Assembly (NCBI RefSeq): GCF_029893345.1
Contig: NZ_JARXVE010000003.1
Location: forward strand, 248,001-312,000
From: Mycolicibacterium frederiksbergense
GTDB lineage: Bacteria; Actinomycetota; Actinomycetes; Mycobacteriales; Mycobacteriaceae
Direction: 5' to 3'
Length of the DNA: 64,000 nt
Shown piece after piece: positions 17,191 through 24,945 of the stretch; the stretch's first letter is position 1; the number at the start of each line of letters is the position of its first letter. A program made the position numbers and the translations under genes. The notes beneath the pieces were generated by a model. It searched no databases and had not been told where the DNA came from. It saw only the letters and a list, made by a program, of their open reading frames with translations.

Positions 17191-17946
17191 ATGACTGCCA
17201 CCATACAAAACTCCTCCCGGGTGACTCCCCTGGATCCAGTCGAACTCGACCCTGCCATCGCCACGTATCGGCCGAGCAATGTCGATTCCATTCCGCCGCT
17301 GGCCAAGCAGTGGCAGCAGCTCGATTTCCGGGAGATCCTCAGCAGACCCGCCGCATTCCTGTCCGTCAGCCAGTCGAACTCGTTGTACAAGCCGGGCGGT
17401 GTGCAGTACACCGAAGGCCACGCCCTGCGGGGCAGCCTGGAAGCCACCGTCAAGTCGGTCAAGGCGGCCCGCAACGCACCGAACTTCGTCTCGTTCAATT
17501 GGATTGGCTTCACGGTGTTTCGGGAGAACTATCCGAAGACCGACTTCGACCGGGCGCAGTACGACAGCTGGACCGGCCACATCGACGCCACACCCGAGCA
17601 GATCGCCTGGGATGACGGACTCGTCGGCGAGCTACGTGATCTGGTGCGGCCGGGCGACAACGAGCTGTTCGAGAAGGCCTTGCAGACGGCTTTCGTCGGT
17701 ACCGATCTGCCGGGCACGCTGAATCGGCAGAAGGTCGAAGTCGTGGTGATCACCGGGATCCACCTGGACTGGTGCGTCGAGGGAAACGCACGTGCCGCCC
17801 GCGACAACGGACTGCTGCCGATCATCATCGGTGATGCCACGGGAGCCGCACATCCAGACCAGGAGCCGGCGGCCTTCCAGCGCATCAACGACTTCTTCGC
17901 GCCGGTCATATCCTCGGATCAGTTCGTGGAGTGGGTGAGTCGCTGA
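17191..17946 (+). CDS. Isochorismatase-like cysteine hydrolase with altered catalytic site
   Basis: Protein of 251 residues; ATG at 17191 after AGAGAAAGG. The nucleophile region is intact (VVITGIHLDWCVEGNARAA, Cys195). The first strand, however, reads AAFLSVSQSNSLYKPGG, where family members have an acidic residue (DxQxxF); here that Asp appears to be Ser. With the Cys-Lys-Asp triad incomplete, activity may be changed or lost. Family members split amides such as nicotinamide, N-carbamoylsarcosine or biuret. The stop shares one base with the start of an AmiS-type channel gene, so a role with imported small amides is likely. Confidence 0.75.
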   Translation: MTATIQNSSRVTPLDPVELDPAIATYRPSNVDSIPPLAKQWQQLDFREILSRPAAFLSVSQSNSLYKPGGVQYTEGHALRGSLEATVKSVKAARNAPNFVSFNWIGFTVFRENYPKTDFDRAQYDSWTGHIDATPEQIAWDDGLVGELRDLVRPGDNELFEKALQTAFVGTDLPGTLNRQKVEVVVITGIHLDWCVEGNARAARDNGLLPIIIGDATGAAHPDQEPAAFQRINDFFAPVISSDQFVEWVSR

Positions 17947-18716
17947 TGGGCAATGTCGGCCTGCTGCTCGTTGGCGTCGTGCTGTTCGTCAACGGCTTGG
18001 TCTCCATCGGGGTTGTCGATGCCCGAAGTGCCGCGCCGCTGAACCTGTTCGTCGGTGCAGCTCAGGTGGTTCTGCCGACGCTGGTCTTGGTGCAAGCCCA
18101 CGGGGATACCGGCATCGTCAATGCAACCTGGCCGAGCTATCTGTTCGGGTTCACCTACCTGTGGTTCGGCCTCATCCAGATCTACGAGATCGAGACGCAG
18201 GGATTCGGTTGGTACAGCGCGTTCGTCGCCGCAATCGCTGCGTTCTACGCGATCAAGAGCGTGGGTAGCGATCCGGTGTTCGCGGTCATCTGGGCAACGT
18301 GGGCGACCATGTGGTCACTGTTCTTCGTGCTGCTGGGATTGGGCGTGGACCGTATCCGGAACCTTGACCTGGGCCGCTTCACCGGGTGGATCCTGATCCT
18401 GCTGGGTATCCCAACGTGCACCGTGCCGGCCATCTTGCTGTTGAACAACATCTGGTCGACAACGCCTCTGGTCGGGTTCGCCGCCTTGGCCGGGTTGGTG
18501 GTGACCGCTGGTCTGTCGGCGGCATTGGCTGGGCGAAGTACCCGCACCGATGAGGGCTCCGCAGACGTGTCACACGGCGGAGGCTGGGGCGGCCGCGAGG
18601 TTGTCCAAGCCTTTGCCGTACGCGGCGAGGCTGTGCCGGTAGACCTGGTCGACGGGGCCGCCGGAGTCCACGGCGACCCCGACCCCAACATGCTCATAGG
18701 GCAGCCACGGGAATGA
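17946..18716 (+). CDS. amiS: AmiS/UreI-family amide channel with antisense-overlapping tail
   Basis: Membrane protein of 256 residues with six helices and the AmiS/UreI pattern (PLNLFVGAAQVVLPT, YLFGFTYLWFGLIQIY, FAVIWATWATMWSLFF). These channels pass urea or short amides. The start overlaps the isochorismatase-like gene by one base. Family members end near residue 206, about position 18564; here the frame continues for some 50 more residues, low in hydrophobic structure, entirely antisense to the 3' end of the lipase gene (stop at 18570). A lost stop codon is the simplest reading. The channel core looks intact. Confidence 0.8.
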   Translation: MGNVGLLLVGVVLFVNGLVSIGVVDARSAAPLNLFVGAAQVVLPTLVLVQAHGDTGIVNATWPSYLFGFTYLWFGLIQIYEIETQGFGWYSAFVAAIAAFYAIKSVGSDPVFAVIWATWATMWSLFFVLLGLGVDRIRNLDLGRFTGWILILLGIPTCTVPAILLLNNIWSTTPLVGFAALAGLVVTAGLSAALAGRSTRTDEGSADVSHGGGWGGREVVQAFAVRGEAVPVDLVDGAAGVHGDPDPNMLIGQPRE

Positions 18717-19367
18717 CAGCGGGAGATGCGGGACAACGTCGAGCTGGTTGACGACCCGATAACAGCTTTCGATCGTCATGTTGAAGGCGGCGGCGAAGTC
18801 GTGCAACCCGGCGCGCGGGCCGGCGAAGGTCGTCACTCTCGGTTCCAGATTCGGCGGCATGTTCCGGAGGATGTCGGGCGCGGCGAGCACCGCCAGGGCG
18901 GCGCCGAGGCTGTGACCGGTGACCAGCAGCTGATCACACCCTGCGCAGGCCGCCGCGATATTCGACACGAGGCTGTCGCGGATCGTTTCGTAGAGCGTCA
19001 TCCATCCCATGTGCACCTGGCCGAAGTTCGGGACCGGCCGATACGTGGTGGTTGCGATGTCGAGGTTGTCCAGCCATTCCGCCGCCGTGAGGGTGCCGCG
19101 GAACGACACGAACGCCGTCTTGGCCGCGGGGTTGTTGCCGAGCAAGCCGAACACCGCGCCTGGAGCGATGACCGTCTCGACGAGCGTGGTCGCGCTCTCG
19201 GGCAGATCGCCGAGCGCGGCCAGCACGTCGGTGTCCACTTCAAGCAGCGCGGTCTTGCGGTAGCCGGCCGGGAGGGCGGGGTCGGCGCCGGGCGTCTGGA
19301 ACACCGCGTAGGCCGCCTGGGCCAGCGGCAGGATCGTGTCACGAGCGAAGCGCGGGTCGAAACTCAT
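18570..19367 (-). CDS. Class 3 lipase-like alpha/beta hydrolase
   Basis: Protein of 265 residues. ATG at 19367 (MSFDPRF) with GGGTGGT upstream is better than the longer frame from 19403. The nucleophile elbow is TGHSLGAALA (Ser153), the acid is probably in NQLDVVPHLP and the base in YRHSLAAYGKG, the class 3 lipase order. VSFRGTLTAAEWLDNLDI is the strand before the lid. No signal peptide is evident, so it may be cytoplasmic or exported another way. A rearranged partial copy of this gene and its upstream region lies at 23004-23145. Its 3' end overlaps the tail of amiS. Confidence 0.85.
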   Translation of the reverse strand: MSFDPRFARDTILPLAQAAYAVFQTPGADPALPAGYRKTALLEVDTDVLAALGDLPESATTLVETVIAPGAVFGLLGNNPAAKTAFVSFRGTLTAAEWLDNLDIATTTYRPVPNFGQVHMGWMTLYETIRDSLVSNIAAACAGCDQLLVTGHSLGAALAVLAAPDILRNMPPNLEPRVTTFAGPRAGLHDFAAAFNMTIESCYRVVNQLDVVPHLPLSFPWLPYEHVGVGVAVDSGGPVDQVYRHSLAAYGKGLDNLAAAPASAV

Positions 19368-19456
19368 ACCACCCGGTCTACTCCGGTTGCCGTTGCACCA
19401 CACCGAATTTGAAGGATCCGGTGACGTGATACCGAGGCGCGGCTACCGTCGATGGG

Positions 19457-20989
19457 GTGACGGTGTCAGGTTGGCGCGTCGCCCGAGTTAGCGCGGCTGG
19501 AATCGTCTGGCTCAGCCTCGCTGCGGCCCCGTCGTGCGCACCAGCGGCCCACCCACCCAGTGCCACCTCAGCGCCGGCCACCACGGTGCCGACGACCACG
19601 CCGCCGACCACCGCCGCGCCGACCACGCCGCCGGTGGTTCCCCAAGGTGATTTCACACCCGTCAGCCGGCACGTCGATGACGCGATCGCGGCGCATCGGC
19701 TGCCCGGTGCGGTGGTTCAAGTCGGGCACGCCGGCAACGTCGTGTTCCGCCAGGCGTTCGGCGCGCGCAAGCTCCCCGGCGAACCGGGACTCGATGGATC
19801 ACCCACGCCCGGTGAACCGATGACCGAGGATACGATCTTCGACCTGGCGTCGCTGACGAAAAGTCTCGCCACAACAGTCGCCGTCCTCCAGCTCTACGAA
19901 CAGGGCAGTATCCAGATCGACGATGCCGTGCAGAAGTATCTGCCCGGGTTCAACCCGGCGAACGACCCGCGACGTGCCCAGGTGACGCTGCGCATGTTGC
20001 TCACGCATACCTCGGGTATCGCCGGAGATCTGAGCCTGGACGGTCCGTGGGGGCTGGATAAGGCCGACAAAGCCGAAGGCATTCACCGTGCGCTCGCCGC
20101 GTGGGTGGTGTTCGGTCCCGGAGAACTCTTCCACTACTCCGACATCAACTTCATCATCCTCGGCGCGCTGGTGGAGAAGATCACCGGCGAACCGCTGGAT
20201 GTGTACGTGCCCCGCAATGTGTTTGCGCCGCTGGGCATGGTCGACACCCGCTACCTTCCCGCGACCAAAGCGTGCGGTCCGCACCAGATCCGCGGTACCG
20301 CAATTGCTTTCGACCCGAACGCGCGTGCAGAGGACCCGTGCCCGGCAGGTACGTGGAACACTGGGCTGTTGGCGCGCATCGCGCCGACCACGCATGACCC
20401 GGACACCCCCGGCGCCAACCCCGACTACGACCACCTGCTTCGCGGCACCGTGCACGACCCAACGGCACGCCGCATGGGAGGGGTGGCCGGCAGTGCCGGT
20501 GTGTTCTCAACGGCGCCGGACGTCGGTAGGTTTGCCCAGGCCCTGCTCGATCGCCTCGCCGGGCGCCCCAGCCCGTTCCCGCTGAAGCAATCGACCCTGC
20601 AACTGATGACGACACCGCAGCAGCCCGGGCACAGCGCTGCACAACTCGAGGCGGCGAACAACGCCACCCGAGCGGCGATCGAAAAGACGCCCAACCCAAC
20701 AGATCCCCTGCTCGCTCCGCATTATCCGGCCATAGCGGGACAAGACCTCCGCGGCTTCGGATTGGATATCGATACCGAACTGTCCAAGCCGCGCGGCGCG
20801 GTCTTTCCCGTCGGCAGCTTCGGCCACACCGGCTTCACCGGCGTGACGCTGTGGATAGATCCCGGATCGGACACCTACGTGATCGTGTTCGCGAACGTGA
20901 TCCATCAGCCCGGTGGTCCACCCATTGTGGGGCTGAGCGGGGACATTGCCACCTCGACCGCCCGAGCTCTGCATCTCTACGGCAACTAG
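19457..20989 (+). CDS. Exported serine beta-lactamase/D-Ala-D-Ala carboxypeptidase-like protein
   Basis: Protein of 510 residues; GTG start at 19457. A signal peptide (VARVSAAGIVWLSLAAAPSC, possibly with a lipobox Cys) is followed by a 35-residue Pro/Thr/Ala linker, then a class C beta-lactamase fold. The catalytic pair is Ser132-x-x-Lys135 (ASLTKS), the second motif is YSDIN and the third GHTGFTG. Mycobacterial relatives (LpqK and other EstB-like proteins) act on cell wall peptides or esters. The linker indicates it works at a distance from the membrane. It diverges from the lipase with an 89-base gap. Confidence 0.85.
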   Translation: MTVSGWRVARVSAAGIVWLSLAAAPSCAPAAHPPSATSAPATTVPTTTPPTTAAPTTPPVVPQGDFTPVSRHVDDAIAAHRLPGAVVQVGHAGNVVFRQAFGARKLPGEPGLDGSPTPGEPMTEDTIFDLASLTKSLATTVAVLQLYEQGSIQIDDAVQKYLPGFNPANDPRRAQVTLRMLLTHTSGIAGDLSLDGPWGLDKADKAEGIHRALAAWVVFGPGELFHYSDINFIILGALVEKITGEPLDVYVPRNVFAPLGMVDTRYLPATKACGPHQIRGTAIAFDPNARAEDPCPAGTWNTGLLARIAPTTHDPDTPGANPDYDHLLRGTVHDPTARRMGGVAGSAGVFSTAPDVGRFAQALLDRLAGRPSPFPLKQSTLQLMTTPQQPGHSAAQLEAANNATRAAIEKTPNPTDPLLAPHYPAIAGQDLRGFGLDIDTELSKPRGAVFPVGSFGHTGFTGVTLWIDPGSDTYVIVFANVIHQPGGPPIVGLSGDIATSTARALHLYGN

Positions 20990-21009
20990 CCGGCCAGCCA
21001 AGCGAAGCG

Positions 21010-21516
21010 TCAATCGAGAAAGCTATCGGGGAGGCACGCCTCCTCGAGATCCAAGTCCCCCCGCTCCTGCCTGCTCAAGAGGAAGGCGTGCGCCCGCTGC
21101 AGAACTTGCTCGTCAGGAATATCGACGGCAATGATCGCCTGCACCCGCTCATAGCTGCAGCCGATGTCTTGCAGGGTGGCCAAGATTTCATCCTCGTTGG
21201 CGAACACGATGATCCGCACTGTCGACCTGCCACGCCATTCCACGCGCTCGACGAACTGAATCAGGTCATCACGAGACTCGCCTGGCCGGCCCCGGACGAT
21301 GTCGTCCACCGCCAGTGGTTTGACGAAAAACGGGATGTTGTCGATTCGATAAAGGTCATCGCCAAGCACCTCAACCCACATGGTCTCGACGGCGCACGGA
21401 GGCCACGGATGTTCCGGGTCATCGTTTTCCAGGGGCAGATCGAATGCCATGCGCTGATAGGGACGCTCTGAATCCGAAGTCAGCTGGTCATGAGGTGCGT
21501 TGCCACGGTCTGTCAA
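21010..21516 (-). CDS. DUF4265-like protein
   Basis: Protein of 168 residues; TTG start at 21516 with GAGGGAAG upstream. The core METMWVEV-like strand followed by DDLYRIDNIPFFVKPLAVDDIV matches the pattern of the DUF4265 family, soluble proteins of unknown function. The C-terminus is acidic (GDLDLEEACLPDSFLD). It is convergent with the beta-lactamase-like gene (stop 20989) and has no operon partner. No function is proposed. Confidence 0.7.
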   Translation of the reverse strand: MTDRGNAPHDQLTSDSERPYQRMAFDLPLENDDPEHPWPPCAVETMWVEVLGDDLYRIDNIPFFVKPLAVDDIVRGRPGESRDDLIQFVERVEWRGRSTVRIIVFANEDEILATLQDIGCSYERVQAIIAVDIPDEQVLQRAHAFLLSRQERGDLDLEEACLPDSFLD

Positions 21517-21733
21517 TATTCACTTCCCTCTGGATGCCACCTCGAGAGGCCACCGCCCGAACTGCGGCTCTAGTTATAACAAGATGGCGCGCTCCGCGAA
21601 GGACACTCATCGGTGACGGCGCAACCACCAATGCGGGACCGTCGACCAGTCAGCCGACGGCACGCCACGAAGTGCAGCCACCCGAACGCCGCCGCGGTCA
21701 GCGTGCAAGCACTCGCGGACATGCGGGCGAGGC

Positions 21734-21764
21734 CACACTGTTAACACCAGTCACACTGTTAACA
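21734..21764. promoter_or_regulatory. Two CACACTGTTAACA repeats upstream of the second DUF1906 gene
   Basis: Exact 13-base direct repeats at 21734-21746 and 21752-21764, 18 bases apart, each with the self-complementary GTTAAC, end seven bases before the ATG at 21772. The position over the promoter suggests a regulator site. The rest of the gap 21517-21733 shows nothing recognisable. Confidence 0.5.
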
Positions 21765-21771
21765 TCATGCG

Positions 21772-22581
21772 ATGCTGGACTCGCCGGGGACTATCGGCCG
21801 TCGGCGATCAGGCCCGGTTTCCCGGCGTGACGCCCTGCGCTTCGCCACGGCGGTGTCGGCACTGGCCGGGCTGGGTGCGGCAGCAGTAGGCGTCGGCGCG
21901 CCCACGGCGTCGGCCGCCGCTCCCACGCTGATCGACTTCGCCATGCGTCAGATTCCGGCCCGGGATATTCGGGCCGCCGGCCACTCCGGAGTGATCAACT
22001 ACGTCTCGACATCGCGTCCCGGCTCGTCCTTTGGCGCCAAGCCGATCACCCTGCCCTACGCCCGGTCGCTGACCGCCGCCGGGCTTGTGATCGTCAGCAA
22101 CTACCAGTACGGCAAACCGGGTGGGACCGCACCGTCGGACTTCACGCGCGGGTACGCCGGCGGCGTCGCCGACGCAAGCACCGCCTGGCAGCTGCACACT
22201 GCGGCAGGTGGCGGGCAGAGCGCACCGATCTTCTTCAGCGTCGACGATGATATCGACCGAAACACCTGGAACACCGTTGCGCTGCCGTGGTTTCGCGGAA
22301 TCAACTCGGTGATCGGAGCGCAGCGCACTGGCGTCTACGGGGGTATCAATGTGTGCCAATGGGCCGCCGCCGATGGTGTCATCGGCAGGTCGAGCTCGGC
22401 CGGCCGCGTGTGGGCGTGGCAGACCCGGTCCTGGTCCCGCGGTCAGATCCATCCTGCCGCAGTTCTCTACCAGCGCGTGGTGAGCACCGCGTCGAATCCG
22501 GGCCCGGTGGTCGGGGGCCTCGAAGTCGACGTCAACGACGTCCTGGCCCAGGATTGCGGTCAGTGGAACCTACATCCGTGA
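21772..22581 (+). CDS. Tat-exported DUF1906 (Rv2525c-like) protein, second copy
   Basis: Protein of 269 residues. VSRRDALRFATAVSALAGLG is a twin-arginine signal with the cleavage region near TASAAAP. The mature DUF1906 domain parallels the 16257 gene almost motif by motif (DFAMRQIPARDIRAAG, SNYQYGKPG, FFSVDDDIDRNTWN, VDVNDVLAQDCGQWNL), so they are paralogues, although on opposite strands and 5 kb apart. The acidic FSVDxDID stretch corresponds to the likely active site. The TGA is followed in the same frame by a fragment of an unrelated gene. Confidence 0.85.
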   Translation: MLDSPGTIGRRRSGPVSRRDALRFATAVSALAGLGAAAVGVGAPTASAAAPTLIDFAMRQIPARDIRAAGHSGVINYVSTSRPGSSFGAKPITLPYARSLTAAGLVIVSNYQYGKPGGTAPSDFTRGYAGGVADASTAWQLHTAAGGGQSAPIFFSVDDDIDRNTWNTVALPWFRGINSVIGAQRTGVYGGINVCQWAAADGVIGRSSSAGRVWAWQTRSWSRGQIHPAAVLYQRVVSTASNPGPVVGGLEVDVNDVLAQDCGQWNLHP

Positions 22582-22986
22582 GGTCGTACCCCGTTCCTGG
22601 ATGAGGCATTGCGGCGCGAGGAGGCCCACGCAAAGGCCGGCGCCGACATCATTTTCGTCGAGGCGCCGGAGTCCAAAGAGCAGATGCGCACGATCGGCAC
22701 CGCATTCGACGTTCCCGTCCGGTCCAACCAGCTGCACGGCGGCGTCACACCCATCTTGCCCCCGAATAAACTGCAGGACATGGGGTTCGCCGCCGCGATC
22801 TATCCGACCGTCGGGCTGTTCGCAGCGAGTCAGGCCGTGGCCAGTGTCTACCACTCGCTGGCACAAGACCATCCGGTCACCGACCCGTTGTGCATCTTCG
22901 GTGACTTCGTCGACATGATCGGCTTCCCCAAAGTCTCGGAGTTCGAGCAGACCTACGCCGAAATGCTGACCCAAGAACAAATCTAA
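22582..22986 (+). pseudogene. 3' half of a PEP mutase/isocitrate lyase-superfamily gene
   Basis: From 22582 the frame reads RTPFLDEALRREE, AKAGADIIFVEAPES, IGTAFDVPV, LQDMGFAAAIYP and on to a stop at 22986. This is the C-terminal 130 residues of a 2-methylisocitrate lyase/carboxyphosphonoenolpyruvate mutase-like enzyme. The N-terminal half, with the metal-binding Asp residues and the catalytic loop, is absent. There is no ribosome site before the internal ATG at 22609. It begins immediately after, and in frame with, the DUF1906 stop, so the break is a precise junction. Confidence 0.8.
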
Positions 22987-23003
22987 CTAACACGAGGCAA
23001 TGA

Positions 23004-23145
23004 TGTCGAGGTTGTCCAGCCATTCCGCCGCCGCGAGAGTGCCTCGGAACGGCACGAACGCCGTCTTGACCGCAGGGTTATTGCCGAGCAACCCGAACAC
23101 CGCACCCGTACCATCCGGTCTACGCCCGTTGCCGATGTGCCACAA
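23004..23145 (-). pseudogene. Rearranged fragment of the class 3 lipase locus
   Basis: On the minus strand GAVFGLLGNNPAVKTAFVPF continues as RGTLAAAEWLDNLDI, nearly identical to the intact lipase at 18570-19367. On the far side of that block (about 23107-23145) the DNA does not continue into the lipase coding region but into a copy of the sequence just upstream of the lipase start (TACCATCCGGTCTACGCCCG here against TACCACCCGGTCTACTCCGG there). So about 200 bases including the start region have been deleted, and everything after LDNLDI is missing too. It is non-functional. Confidence 0.8.
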
Positions 23146-23200
23146 CGGCTCCGCTCGTCCACCCCAAGGACAATGCTTGAATCGCCCCGGCGAGTCCTGA

Positions 23201-23277
23201 GCGGTGCTCGGTGATGTCGTTAACCCACAAGCAATTTGGTGCCCTGCCAGGTGAACTTCAGCTCGACCAGATTGCCG
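23201..23277 (-). mobile_element. Degraded IS3-family transposase (OrfB) fragment
   Basis: On the minus strand one frame reads NLVELKFT and, after a frame shift, the next reads APNCLWVNDITEHR. IS3-type OrfB proteins have the continuous pattern DLV-x-R-x-F-T, a short linker, then APNxLWVTDITEH, where the Asp of DIT is the first catalytic acid. Only about 25 residues remain; no terminal repeats are seen. It adjoins the lipase fragment, marking a past insertion or recombination point. Confidence 0.6.
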
Positions 23278-23709
23278 CACGAGCCAGGCCCGGCTCGTCG
23301 ATGTGATTGCGAACGATCAGGTCGTGGTAACCGATGAGAGCGAACGGTTGCCTGCCCTGACGGTGAAGCGTAAATTTTGCATCTAGGTTGCGATCACAGC
23401 CCCCCGTTAAGCGTCACGGACGTTGACTGCTGGTTCCACAGGAGGACTCAGCAGCGAACATCGACTCGCAGGGTGCGCCGATGTCTCAATGTCCTGGCTG
23501 GTCCGACCACCGGCCGTGTGATGTTCGACTGCCGCGTGTTGGCGATCCCGATACCGGCCGCCAGCCTGATACGAGAGCCCTCAACAAGCGTTGGCATGGC
23601 TGAAGAAATGTCCAGCCTGACGATGACCACCGACCATCCAACTCGCCATCGAAGTTGACCTGCGTTGCTGCGGGACAACCACGTTCGGATCAGCAAAGGA
23701 TTGCGGACT
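23278..23709. other. Non-coding or decayed stretch before the cutinase gene
   Basis: About 430 bases with no frame that looks coding. It follows the IS3 remnant and probably holds more decayed sequence. A modest ribosome-site match (AAAGGA) appears near 23696 for the cutinase. No hairpin or tRNA was recognised. Confidence 0.4.
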
Positions 23710-24474
23710 ATGCGGATAGGTGCTCTGAGTGTTACCGCACTCGCGATGATTTCGATGTCGTCCGCAGGAGGCGTCCCAACGGTTTGGGCGCAGCCGGCGC
23801 AGTCATGTCCCAACGTGGAGGTGGTATTCGCCCGCGGCACCGGAGAGCCACCAGGTGTCGGGCCCACGGGACAAGCATTCATCAACGCGCTACGCTTACG
23901 CACCGCAGATCAGTCACTTAGCGTGTATCCGGTCAGCTACCCGGCCACAGATCAATGGGGCACCGGTGTTGACGGCATTCGAGACGCGAGCGCTCACATC
24001 ATGTCCACGGCCACCACCTGTCCCCAGACCAAGATGGTGCTCAGCGGCTACTCGCAAGGCGCGGCTGTGATGGGCTTCGTCACCTCAGCCGCCGTACCCG
24101 CCGGAGTGGACCCCGCCACAGTGCCCAAACCGTTAGATCCCGCGATCGCCGAACACGTTGCCGCCGTCGTCCTGTACGCACCGCCGAATATTCGGGCGAT
24201 GAATTTTCTCGGTGAACCGCCAATCGTCATCGGCCCGGAGTATGAAGCCAAGACTCTCAAAGTGTGTGCCCCCGAGGACGCAGTCTGCTCCGACGGGCTG
24301 AACTTCGCGGCGCACACTTCCTACACCTACGACGGAATCATCGACCAAGGAGTCGACTTCGCCGTCAACCACCTCGCTCTCAAGCCTACGGGCAACTCAC
24401 CGTCGCCCACCAACTCGCCGTCGCCCACCATGCCGGACCAATGGGACCGCCTACCAGCGACGCCGACGCCCTAA
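23710..24474 (+). CDS. Secreted cutinase-family esterase (Culp)
   Basis: Protein of 254 residues; the ATG at 23710 (MRIGALSV) begins a signal peptide cut after VWA. Cutinase motifs follow: CPNVEVVFARGTGEPPG, the nucleophile Ser115 in GYSQGAAV, the Asp in CAPEDAVCSDG and the His in FAAHTSYT; the Cys pairs fit the disulfides of the family. Mycobacterial Culp proteins are extracellular esterases or phospholipases. The last 30 residues are an odd Pro/Ser-rich tail with two NSPSPT units, absent from most relatives. It stands alone next to the pseudogene pile. Confidence 0.9.
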   Translation: MRIGALSVTALAMISMSSAGGVPTVWAQPAQSCPNVEVVFARGTGEPPGVGPTGQAFINALRLRTADQSLSVYPVSYPATDQWGTGVDGIRDASAHIMSTATTCPQTKMVLSGYSQGAAVMGFVTSAAVPAGVDPATVPKPLDPAIAEHVAAVVLYAPPNIRAMNFLGEPPIVIGPEYEAKTLKVCAPEDAVCSDGLNFAAHTSYTYDGIIDQGVDFAVNHLALKPTGNSPSPTNSPSPTMPDQWDRLPATPTP

Positions 24475-24656
24475 CCCAGGCAGGCGGGTCGACTGCTTGA
24501 GCTCTCGAACACGTCATTATTTTTTGGTTCTAGCGTGAGGCTCCCCCGAAGCTCGGTCACGAATCTCCGCAGGAGCCCTTGCGGTTCGATGAGCTCCACA
24601 CCGATGAAGTCAGCAAGTTCGGCCACGTCTAAGTGTCCGTCATAGGCCCGAAGCAA
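24471..24656 (-). CDS. Small hypothetical protein, doubtful
   Basis: A 61-residue frame from a TTG at 24656, reading AYDGHLDVAELADFIGVELIEPQGLLRRFV with an amphipathic helical look. The same frame is open upstream to 24686 (ETRYIPLLRAYDG), so it may be the remnant of a longer protein. There is no convincing ribosome site. It overlaps the cutinase stop by four bases on the opposite strand. I do not recognise it. Confidence 0.3.
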   Translation of the reverse strand: MLRAYDGHLDVAELADFIGVELIEPQGLLRRFVTELRGSLTLEPKNNDVFESSSSRPACLG

Positions 24657-24689
24657 CGGTATATATCGCGTCTCGTCCAGATTTCAGTC

Positions 24690-24945
24690 GCATTGCAGCG
24701 TGGTGGGATCCTGAAGTCCCACGATCATTAGATCAGCGAGACACCTTGTGGTGCAACATATTTCCATAAGGTGAGCGGATAGATCCGTACAGTGTCAGCG
24801 ATGCCGCATCTGAACGCCGAGAACTACACGACTTGTTCGTCAGTGTTCAACCATCGAATCCAATCCGCCTGGCACCCCCAGGTCGGAAGGAGAGACCTCA
24901 CAGTTGAGCCAGCGAGTCCGTTGCTGATCAGTGCGGCCAAGCGGT
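24690..24945. other. Intergenic stretch without recognised features
   Basis: These 256 bases between the doubtful small frame and the RipA-like gene contain no convincing frame, tRNA or terminator. An AAGGAGAG at about 24889 precedes no open frame of useful length. Confidence 0.4.
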
